From CAYVQU01 sp964453155 (lineage in GTDB: Bacteria; Chloroflexota; Anaerolineae; Anaerolineales; UBA11858), in NCBI GenBank assembly GCA_964453155.1, contig CAYVQU010000261.1, forward strand, positions 1-5,685: DNA of 5,685 nt. The letters are read 5' to 3'. Below, piece after piece: positions 1 through 5,325 of the stretch. Numbering within the stretch: the stretch's first letter is position 1; every line of letters begins with the position of its first letter. The position numbers and the translations under genes were made by a program. A model generated the notes under the pieces. That model was not told where the DNA came from. It did no database searches and saw nothing but the letters and a program-made list of their open reading frames with translations.

Positions 1-25
1 CTAGTTTTTTGCCTTATCATAATTC

Positions 26-61
26 ATGGCTTGAAAGAACGCAATTGGTATTATTACGGGT
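26..61 (+). other. displaced N-terminal coding stretch of fabF, interrupted by TGA or a one-base shift
   Basis: In the frame of the fabF gene, ATG at 26 reads M-A-stop(32-34)-KNAIGIITG and then runs straight into MGVISPSG. This matches the start of KAS II proteins, such as the VVVTGLGMLSPVG strand of E. coli. Two repairs are possible. Changing the TGA to a sense codon gives MAxKNAIGIITGMG. Alternatively, a TTG start at 31 with one surplus base before ATT at 44 gives MKERIGIITGMG, which has exactly the E. coli spacing to the following SP motif. Initiation at a rare ATT codon (44), with a weak GAAAG at 33-37, is a third option. Nothing in 1-25 looks like a ribosome binding site. A sequencing or assembly error near the window edge is as likely as a real mutation. 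Confidence 0.6.
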
Positions 62-1276
62 ATGGGGGTAATTTCCCCTTCAGGATTGACGATAAATGAA
101 TTGTGGCAGAACCTAACTGCAGGACAATCTGGAATCCGGCCCATTTCACTTTTTGATGCGACTGATTTTGACGTCAAAATTGCCGGCGAAGCGCAAGGTT
201 TTGAACCAACCGATTACATGCCGGCTAAAGAAATCCGGCGGAAAGATCGTTTTGTTCAGTTTGCCATGGCCGCGCTGCAGCAGGTTCAGCAGCAATCGGC
301 CCTAATCATTGATGATTCGAACGCGGATCAAATTGGCGCCATTGTTGGCTCGGGGGTGGGGGGTATTTGGACTTACACCCGAGAATTAGATGTTCTAAAG
401 GAAAAAGGTCCCCGACGGGTCAATCCATTTTTGATCCCCAGCATCACGGTGGATACGGCTTCGGTTCATGTTTCGTTGCAAACTGGGGCGCGCGGCCCTA
501 ATTTTGGGGTTGGATCAGCCTGTGCAACCAGTGCGGTCGCCATTGGCGAGGCTTACGAGATTATCCGCCGTGGTCATGCCCAGGCCATGTTCGCGGGAGG
601 CTTCGAAGCTGCGGTGACCCCCATTGGGATCGCAGCCTTTGACCGCATGCGAGCCTTGTCCCACCGCAATACCCAACCCGACAAGTCCAGCCGCCCCTTT
701 GATCGGGAGCGGGATGGCTTTGTTATGGCCGAAGGGGGCGCAATTTTGATGCTCGAAGATTTAGATTTCGCCCGTCAGCGCGGCGCCGAACCCCTGGCTG
801 AAATTGTGGGTTATGCGGGCACTTCCGATGCCAATCACATGACCGCGCCGGACCCCGCCGGAATCAATGCTGCGTTATGTATGTCATTGGCTATCGAGAG
901 AGCTGGGATATCCCTCCAGGATATCAGTTATATCAATGCGCATGGAACCAGTACGCCGGCTGGAGATCCGGCTGAAACCGCCGCGATTAAACGGGCCTTT
1001 GGTGATTTAGCGGCTCAAATCCCGGTCAGTTCCACCAAATCGATGACTGGGCATCTTTTGGGTGGGGCGGGAGCCTTAGAGACTGCGATCTGCGTTCAGG
1101 CCATCCGCACAAATACACTGCCGCCCACGATTAATTTGGATAATCCCGATATCGCCGGTGGGTGTGACCTTGATTATGTTCCCAATGAAGCCCGGTCAGC
1201 TGAGGTGAATGTGGCTCTCACCAACTCCTTTGGATTCGGGGGGCACAATGTCTCCCTGGTGCTAAAGACATTCTAA
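62..1276 (+). CDS. fabF: beta-ketoacyl-[acyl-carrier-protein] synthase II (KAS II), 5' end apparently disrupted
   Basis: This enzyme condenses malonyl-ACP with a growing acyl-ACP in cytosolic type II fatty-acid elongation. The 404-residue reading carries the full thiolase-fold Cys-His-His site. The nucleophile is Cys154 in GSACATS, the histidines are His294 in NAHGTSTPAGDPAET and His331 in KSMTGHLLGGAGA, and Lys326 precedes the last. The C-terminal NSFGFGGHN loop holds the gatekeeper Phe. Spacings of 140 and 37 residues between the catalytic positions equal those of E. coli FabF. The start at 62 is only the first ATG after an in-frame TGA at 32-34. It begins at the MG of the family's usual ITGMG motif, about 10 residues later than E. 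coli FabF, and so omits the first core beta strand. Codons 35-61 encode the missing KNAIGIITG. No Shine-Dalgarno sequence serves position 62. The gene ends at a hairpin terminator. The family assignment is very secure; the true start is not. Confidence 0.93.
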   Translation: MGVISPSGLTINELWQNLTAGQSGIRPISLFDATDFDVKIAGEAQGFEPTDYMPAKEIRRKDRFVQFAMAALQQVQQQSALIIDDSNADQIGAIVGSGVGGIWTYTRELDVLKEKGPRRVNPFLIPSITVDTASVHVSLQTGARGPNFGVGSACATSAVAIGEAYEIIRRGHAQAMFAGGFEAAVTPIGIAAFDRMRALSHRNTQPDKSSRPFDRERDGFVMAEGGAILMLEDLDFARQRGAEPLAEIVGYAGTSDANHMTAPDPAGINAALCMSLAIERAGISLQDISYINAHGTSTPAGDPAETAAIKRAFGDLAAQIPVSSTKSMTGHLLGGAGALETAICVQAIRTNTLPPTINLDNPDIAGGCDLDYVPNEARSAEVNVALTNSFGFGGHNVSLVLKTF

Positions 1277-1317
1277 ATCTGATCGGCTGGCTCATAAGAT
1301 GAATTCGTACAACCAAG

Positions 1318-1350
1318 GTGACTGTCATTTGCAAAGCGGCAGTCACTTTT
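1318..1350 (+). terminator. Rho-independent terminator after fabF
   Basis: GTGACTGTC (1318-1326) pairs with GGCAGTCAC (1338-1346) in a 9-bp stem with one G-T wobble. The 11-nt loop is 1327-1337, and TTTT follows at 1347-1350. It lies about 40 bp after the fabF stop. The T run is on the plus-strand side only, so it mainly serves fabF. The stop codon of the convergent metalloenzyme gene (1343-1345) lies inside the 3' arm. Confidence 0.75.
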
Positions 1351-2293
1351 GGGTCGCTCTCAAACCAAAATAATCCAGAATTGCCGGATAAATGTCCGTC
1401 AGGTCATGTAAATTCTGACAAAATTTCTCTCTAATCTGTCGATTCCCGATGACTAATCCAGGGACTAAATTCGTGGTGTGGCGGCGGGTGTTGATATCCT
1501 CTAAATTTCCATGGTCTGAGGTAATGAAAATCAAGCTGTTTTCAAGATCCCAGGCCGCTAACAATCCGCCCAACATGTCATCAAAAACTGCTAACAGTTC
1601 GCAGGCTTGCGCCATTTTAGACCTGTGTCCGGCATAGTCACTCAACCAATATTCGAAAAATGCAAAATCTAATTCTTGCGAAATATGGGCAATTTGTTCT
1701 CCCCCCTCATGGGGCGTCAAGACCGGTACAGTTGATATTTTTAGCCGGTCGTGCCATCCCTGAGCCGTAAAATCGGCTGAAATTGCCTGACCAGCGATCA
1801 AATCACTGGTCGTTTTTAAGGGAATTCCTGCTGCCAAAACTGCCATAGCGATCGCCCCCGGTAAGCGTCTGCCAGATTGAATGGCATCAAAATATCCTTG
1901 GGGGAAAGCGTTCAGTAAAGTCGTTTCCAGCCCTTTTTCATTCAGCAGGCTGAAAATCGTCCCATTTTTTATGTGTTTTTGAATTGCGGGATTTGGCTTG
2001 GGACCGTAGTGTTCCCCCAGTTCCGCGGGGATATTCTGACCGGTTAGAATTGTGGCCTGCCCCGAGGCCGATTGGGGGTGTCCGGCGATCCCAAGGGAGG
2101 CATCCAACCCTATGAGAGCAGCTTGATCTGTCTCCCAGAGCGCACCATCAATCCCTATTGTTTCTTGGACGAGTTTTTGACCTCCTAAGAGGCCCTCCAG
2201 GTTTGGCATATTGGACCGCGCAAATGGGTTCGTCGCACGGTCGTTCGGCCCCAGACCAACTCCATCTAAAAATAGAAATAGCATTTTCATCAT
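1343..2293 (-). CDS. alkaline-phosphatase-superfamily metalloenzyme (phosphoglycerate mutase/phosphopentomutase-like), substrate unknown
   Basis: This 316-residue protein has the two-metal core of the alkaline phosphatase superfamily that includes cofactor-independent phosphoglycerate mutase and phosphopentomutase. Visible ligands in order are Asp10 in LDGVG, Asp219 and His223 in SDYAGH, Asp260-His261 in TSDHGN, and His272 in RRHTTN. The likely nucleophile is Ser75 in PQSASGQATILTG, which aligns with the phosphorylated residue of NSEVGH (iPGM) and TMTGH (phosphopentomutase). The region between about 90 and 205 is a small cap. The total length is far below iPGM (about 510) and below phosphopentomutase (about 390), so neither named activity should be assumed. 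There is no signal peptide, so the protein is presumably cytosolic. ATG at 2293 overlaps the upstream methyltransferase stop (ATGA). AAAAGG at 2298-2303 is 4 nt from that ATG and 7 nt from the next one at 2290, which may be the real start. Its product probably hydrolyses or transfers a phosphate ester; that is inference. Confidence 0.85.
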   Translation of the reverse strand: MMKMLFLFLDGVGLGPNDRATNPFARSNMPNLEGLLGGQKLVQETIGIDGALWETDQAALIGLDASLGIAGHPQSASGQATILTGQNIPAELGEHYGPKPNPAIQKHIKNGTIFSLLNEKGLETTLLNAFPQGYFDAIQSGRRLPGAIAMAVLAAGIPLKTTSDLIAGQAISADFTAQGWHDRLKISTVPVLTPHEGGEQIAHISQELDFAFFEYWLSDYAGHRSKMAQACELLAVFDDMLGGLLAAWDLENSLIFITSDHGNLEDINTRRHTTNLVPGLVIGNRQIREKFCQNLHDLTDIYPAILDYFGLRATQK

Positions 2294-2862
2294 TTGGCCT
2301 TTTGAAATGTTAACCAGGCCGCCCGTCGCAGCCCGCGTTCGGTACCATCTTCCCGTTTAACAAGTTCTAACTGATCTTGAAATACAGCTATGTCCGATTC
2401 GAGCAACCCCGATCCACTCATTTCAGCGTCCAATTTGAAGAAAACATATAGTAGATATGTTCCCTCCGGCGCTAGTAACCGCTGAATGTTGGCGCGATAC
2501 CGCGCCATCCCTTTGGGGGTAAGGCTGTGGTAACAACCCAAATCTAAGATCAATTCAAAAGTGCCGCGCATATCTTTGAGGTAGGTGACATCATCGACGA
2601 GAAATTCAGCTGAAATCCCGGCTTTATGAGCCTTCTGGCGCGCGGTTTGAATTGGTTTGGCGATAAAATCCACACCGATCGCTTGCCAGCCATTTTGGGC
2701 CAGGGTGATTACATTTGTGCCGGTGCCGCAGCCTAAATCCAAAGCGCGCCCGGGTGGATTGTTAGCGATGAAATCAAGTAATTCTGGCGGCGATTGGTTG
2801 GTATCCCAGGGAGGATTTCCCAGATAGAAAAGTGAAAAAAACAGTTTACGGAAACGTTTCAT
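2290..2862 (-). CDS. class I SAM-dependent methyltransferase
   Basis: Read from ATG 2862, this is a 190-residue Rossmann-fold methyltransferase. Motif I is ALDLGCGTGTN (residues 40-50), which binds S-adenosylmethionine. It is followed by acidic Asp65 in GVD, VDDVT near 89-93, and the motif IV-like ELILDLGCYHSL at 103-114. The N-terminal segment with NPPWDTNQSPPELL (16-29) is typical of small methyltransferases of this type and comes just before the fold. The acceptor substrate cannot be read from the sequence. The frame stays open to an ATG at 3003, which would add 47 residues including a hydrophobic run (about 6-26). I prefer 2862 because the extension overlaps the strong divergent promoter at 2903-2931, has no ribosome binding site, and adds nothing family-like. 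The AGG upstream of 2862 is weak and distant, so the start is not certain. The TGA stop overlaps the start of the downstream metalloenzyme gene, implying translational coupling. Confidence 0.85.
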   Translation of the reverse strand: MKRFRKLFFSLFYLGNPPWDTNQSPPELLDFIANNPPGRALDLGCGTGTNVITLAQNGWQAIGVDFIAKPIQTARQKAHKAGISAEFLVDDVTYLKDMRGTFELILDLGCYHSLTPKGMARYRANIQRLLAPEGTYLLYVFFKLDAEMSGSGLLESDIAVFQDQLELVKREDGTERGLRRAAWLTFQKAK

Positions 2863-2902
2863 TTTTTGTGATTTTAACCTATAATTGGATGGCTCAATTA
2901 CT

Positions 2903-2931
2903 TTGACATTTAATGGTTCTTGCCGTAAAAT
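2903..2931 (+). promoter_or_regulatory. sigma70-type promoter for the EF-G gene
   Basis: A perfect -35 TTGACA (2903-2908), a 17-bp spacer and a 5/6 -10 box TAAAAT (2926-2931) point toward the EF-G gene. Transcription would begin near 2938, giving a leader of about 215 nt. The -10 box is the exact centre of TGCCG-TAAAAT-CGGCA, a likely operator-type dyad. Assignment is by consensus match only. Confidence 0.6.
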
Positions 2932-2936
2932 CGGCA
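2921..2936. promoter_or_regulatory. TGCCG-N6-CGGCA dyad centred on the -10 box
   Basis: Perfect 5-bp inverted arms TGCCG (2921-2925) and CGGCA (2932-2936) flank the hexamer TAAAAT. A further TGCC at 2940-2943 follows. This is the size and place of a repressor operator that would block promoter opening. No specific regulator family can be named. Confidence 0.4.
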
Positions 2937-2944
2937 GGTTGCCA

Positions 2945-2950
2945 ATTATA
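2945..2950 (-). promoter_or_regulatory. candidate -10 box for the methyltransferase/metalloenzyme pair
   Basis: Read on the minus strand, 2950 to 2945 is a perfect TATAAT. A start near 2938 would give a leader of about 75 nt to ATG 2862. No convincing -35 lies 16-18 bp upstream, and the box is part of the long inverted repeat, so it may serve another purpose. Confidence 0.25.
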
Positions 2951-3094
2951 AACAAATCTGTGGTGATCAGCCCGAAAATCACCAGTTTCATGAGCAGCCG
3001 CACAAGCGCAAGGAAATGCGTTCAATGGATTTTGCCATTTTTGTCTCGCAGCACGAATTGCAGCGCACTGGTTCTTGAGCGGCTTCTCGTGAAA

Positions 3095-3123
3095 TTGAAA
3101 GTTTCAAACGATCTTCATAGAAA
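3095..3123 (+). promoter_or_regulatory. weak second promoter candidate and dyad in the EF-G leader
   Basis: TTGAAA-G-TTTCAA (3095-3107) is a perfect 6-1-6 palindrome. Its left half, TTGAAA, could act as a -35 with TAGAAA (3118-3123) after 17 bp. That would give a short leader of about 22 nt containing the ribosome binding site. Both hexamers are imperfect, so this is tentative. Confidence 0.25.
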
Positions 3124-3136
3124 TTAGAATCCTTTT

Positions 3137-3143
3137 AGGAAGG
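3137..3143 (+). promoter_or_regulatory. ribosome binding site of the EF-G gene
   Basis: AGGAAGG lies 9 nt before ATG 3153. It is a strong Shine-Dalgarno match and fixes the EF-G start. Confidence 0.8.
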
Positions 3144-3152
3144 TTTAAATCC

Positions 3153-5213
3153 ATGAAAGAATATCAGACCAAAAATATTCGGAATATTGCCCTGGTTTCG
3201 CATAGCTCCGCTGGCAAGACCATGCTGGCGGAGTCATTTTTGCACTTCACTGGGGCTACCACCCGCCTGGGCCGGATTGAAGATGGGACCACTGCTTCAG
3301 ACTACGAGGACGAAGAAATTCGCCGGGGTATTTCCCTCTCCACCGCCGTAATCCCGGTTGAGTATCAGGATCACAAAATCAATTTCCTCGACACCCCCGG
3401 GTACACCGATTTTGTTGGTGAGGTGATTTCTGCGTTGCGGGTTGCCGATGGTTCGCTGGTGGTAGTTGACTCGGTGGCTGGGGCCGAAGTTGGGACCGAA
3501 ATCGCCTGGAGTTACAGCGACGAATTCAATCTGCCCCGGTTTGTGGTCATCAACAAGATGAACCGCGACAATGCCGATTTTGCCAAAGCGCTGGCCTCGG
3601 TTCAAGAGATTTCTGACGCCCGCTTGATCCCGGTGCAATTACCTTGGGGTGAAAAAGCTGACTTTAAAGGCGTGATTGATTTGTTTTCCATGCAGGCTTA
3701 TGCTGGTTGTGGGGAGACCGCTGAAGACATCCCGGCAGAATTCGCCGATGCGGCCGAAGAGGCCCAAATGGAATTAATTGAAGCGGCTGCTGAGGGTGAT
3801 GACGACCTGATGGAGAAATACTTCGAGGAAGAAACCCTCAGCCATGAAGAGATTTTGAGTGGTTTACGCAGCGCGATCATGAACGGCGACGCAGTTCCGG
3901 TGTTTGTTGCCTCCGGAACGGCTGAAATTGGCATGGCTAAAATAATGGAAGCCATCATTGCCCTGATGCCCGCTCCAGATGTGCGCCCCGCAGCGGTTGC
4001 CGTTGGCGCCGGTGGTGATGAAGAATTGCCGGCCTCTGATAGTGGCCCATTAGCCGCTTACGTTTGGAAAACCACCGCAGATCCCTTCGTTGGAAAGATT
4101 ACATACTTCCGGGTTTACTCCGGTGTGGTGAACTCTGACAGCCGGGTTTGGAACCAGACCGCCAATACTGAAGAACGCTTTGGCGGGGTTTCGGTCATGC
4201 GCGGTAAAGACCAACTGCCGGTCAAGGTAGTTCATTCTGGGGATATCGCGGCAGTATCAAAACTGGGTGATACCTCAACCAGCCACACCATTTGTGACAA
4301 GGGTCATCCGCTGACTTTGCCGATCCCTGAATATCCGAGTGCGCTCTACCGGGTAGCCGTATTCCCCGAATCGCAGGCGGATGCTGCCAAGATCAGCCCA
4401 ACTCTGACCCGTATCTGCGAAGAAGATATGACCCTGCAATGGGAACAAATTCGAGTTACCAAGCAAACTGTGTTGCAGGGGATGGGTGGTCAGCACATTG
4501 ATGTTGCTATTCGAAAGGCTGCTGACAAATTCCAAACTAACCTGAACATTCAAGAACCGAAAGTGCCCTATCAGGAGACCATTCGCGGCAAAGGTGACGC
4601 CCAATACCGCCATAAGAAACAATCTGGTGGCGCGGGCCAATTTGCCGATGTCTCCCTCAGTGTGTCTTATTTGCCGGATGAAGATTACGAATTCTCTTGG
4701 GATGTCTTTGGTGGTGCAATTTCGCAAAACTTCCAACCCGCGATCGATAAGGGTGTCAAAAATGTGATGAAAGAAGGCGTTTTGGCTGGTTATCCAGTTC
4801 ACAATGTCAAGGTATCCGTTTTTGATGGGAAAGAACACCCGGTGGACTCCAAACCAGTGGCCTTCGAAATCGCGGCCCGTGAAGCTTTCCGCCTGGCTTT
4901 CCGCAATGCTAAACCCGTGCTCCTCGAGCCGATCATGGATGTCAAAGTGATCGTCCCCGAATCGAACATGGGTGATATTTTGGGTGACCTCAACACCCGA
5001 CGCGCCCGCGTTCAGGGGATGGACACCCAAAAGGGTAAATCCATTGTCACCGCCAATGTGCCCCTGGCCGAAATGCAGCGCTACACCACCGATCTGCGTT
5101 CGATGACTGGTGGCCGCGGTATGTTCACCATGGAGTTCTCCAGCTACGAGACTGTTCCGAATCACTTAACTGCCGATATCATTACCGCAGCTCAGAAAGA
5201 AGATGAAGAATAG
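3153..5213 (+). CDS. fusA: elongation factor G-like translational GTPase, divergent paralogue (EF-G2 type)
   Basis: This 686-residue cytosolic protein spans the whole EF-G domain order: GTPase domain with G' insert (about 1-275), domain II (about 298-395), III (about 397-475), IV (about 476-595) and V (about 596-680). EF-G moves tRNA and mRNA through the ribosome and helps split ribosomes. Domain IV keeps SGGAGQFA (491-498) and the tip loop DGKEHPVDS, whose His562 aligns with the conserved tip His of canonical EF-G. Domain V has TRRARVQGM. The nucleotide motifs deviate: P-loop SHSSAGKT (16-23) instead of AHIDAGKT, switch I RRGISL with Ser61 for Thr, G3 DTPGY with Tyr84 for the catalytic His, and G4 NKMN with Asn137 for Asp. 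It stands alone, not beside rpsL, rpsG or tuf, and ends in an acidic tail. This fits a second EF-G of altered GTPase behaviour. The symbol fusA is family-level; fusA2 may be more apt. Confidence 0.93.
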   Translation: MKEYQTKNIRNIALVSHSSAGKTMLAESFLHFTGATTRLGRIEDGTTASDYEDEEIRRGISLSTAVIPVEYQDHKINFLDTPGYTDFVGEVISALRVADGSLVVVDSVAGAEVGTEIAWSYSDEFNLPRFVVINKMNRDNADFAKALASVQEISDARLIPVQLPWGEKADFKGVIDLFSMQAYAGCGETAEDIPAEFADAAEEAQMELIEAAAEGDDDLMEKYFEEETLSHEEILSGLRSAIMNGDAVPVFVASGTAEIGMAKIMEAIIALMPAPDVRPAAVAVGAGGDEELPASDSGPLAAYVWKTTADPFVGKITYFRVYSGVVNSDSRVWNQTANTEERFGGVSVMRGKDQLPVKVVHSGDIAAVSKLGDTSTSHTICDKGHPLTLPIPEYPSALYRVAVFPESQADAAKISPTLTRICEEDMTLQWEQIRVTKQTVLQGMGGQHIDVAIRKAADKFQTNLNIQEPKVPYQETIRGKGDAQYRHKKQSGGAGQFADVSLSVSYLPDEDYEFSWDVFGGAISQNFQPAIDKGVKNVMKEGVLAGYPVHNVKVSVFDGKEHPVDSKPVAFEIAAREAFRLAFRNAKPVLLEPIMDVKVIVPESNMGDILGDLNTRRARVQGMDTQKGKSIVTANVPLAEMQRYTTDLRSMTGGRGMFTMEFSSYETVPNHLTADIITAAQKEDEE

Positions 5214-5234
5214 CAGTTCTGGTAATCGCCTTCC

Positions 5235-5263
5235 TTGACAGGTCGATTCAACTACGATTAAAT
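5235..5263 (+). promoter_or_regulatory. candidate promoter for the membrane-protein gene, nested in the terminator
   Basis: A perfect TTGACA (5235-5240) is followed after 17 bp by TTAAAT (5258-5263), a 4/6 match to the -10 consensus. A start near 5270 would fall inside the 5' arm of the EF-G terminator hairpin, so the transcript could not form the full hairpin. The weak -10 keeps confidence low. Confidence 0.35.
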
Positions 5264-5295
5264 CTCTCCTGGAATATTTTCCAGGAGAGATTTTT
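5260..5295 (+). terminator. strong Rho-independent terminator after EF-G
   Basis: AAATCTCTCCTGGAA (5260-5274) and TTCCAGGAGAGATTT (5279-5293) form a perfect 15-bp stem with a TATT loop. A run of five Ts (5291-5295) ends the structure. It lies 46 bp after the EF-G stop and should isolate EF-G from the next gene. Confidence 0.9.
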
Positions 5296-5325
5296 AGTCT
5301 AAATTTGAGCTATGAAAGTAATTTT

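Larger units (their letters stand above)
2880..2950. repeat. 9-bp perfect inverted repeat enclosing the EF-G promoter
   Basis: TATAATTGG at 2880-2888 is the exact reverse complement of CCAATTATA at 2942-2950, with 53 bp between the arms. The pair encloses the whole promoter at 2903-2931. The spacing from arm centre to arm centre is 62 bp, close to six helical turns, which would suit a protein bound at both sites with a looped promoter. A chance match in A/T-rich DNA is possible. Confidence 0.45.
2863..3152. other. divergent intergenic region between the methyltransferase and EF-G genes
   Basis: About 290 bp separate the preferred methyltransferase start from the EF-G start. The left third holds the plus-strand promoter with its inverted repeats and a candidate minus-strand -10 box. 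The remainder would be a transcribed leader of about 215 nt. It contains a weak 5-bp hairpin AATGG/CCATT (3024-3039) followed by Ts, a perfect 6-1-6 dyad (3095-3107), a second weak promoter candidate and the ribosome binding site. No tRNA, recognised riboswitch or convincing small gene was seen. Confidence 0.6.

Noticed and set aside
32..34. In-frame TGA in fabF as a recoded codon (selenocysteine or altered genetic code)
   Set aside because: TGA ends the methyltransferase gene at an ordinary stop/start overlap and ends the metalloenzyme gene, and no catalytic residue is expected at this N-terminal position.
1449..1637. Short plus-strand open frame within the metalloenzyme gene
   Set aside because: It is a shadow of the minus-strand gene, with low-complexity translation and no start signal.
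2863..3003. N-terminal extension of the methyltransferase with a hydrophobic, membrane-like run
   Set aside because: The frame is open, but the region holds the EF-G promoter and inverted repeats, lacks a ribosome binding site, and the methyltransferase fold is complete without it. A membrane-anchored form cannot be wholly excluded.
2885..3127. Plus-strand small ORF across the divergent region, including a 45-codon version from ATG 2990
   Set aside because: It has no ribosome binding site, overlaps promoter and repeat elements, and its translation shows nothing protein-like.
3297..3958. Two minus-strand open frames (3297-3638 and 3698-3958) inside the EF-G GTPase domain
   Set aside because: Both are antisense shadows of strongly conserved EF-G coding sequence.
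4275..5165. Long open frame of 296 codons antisense to the EF-G gene
   Set aside because: It lies wholly inside EF-G on the other strand and mirrors its conserved codons. Its translation shows no domain, and EF-G homology is overwhelming.
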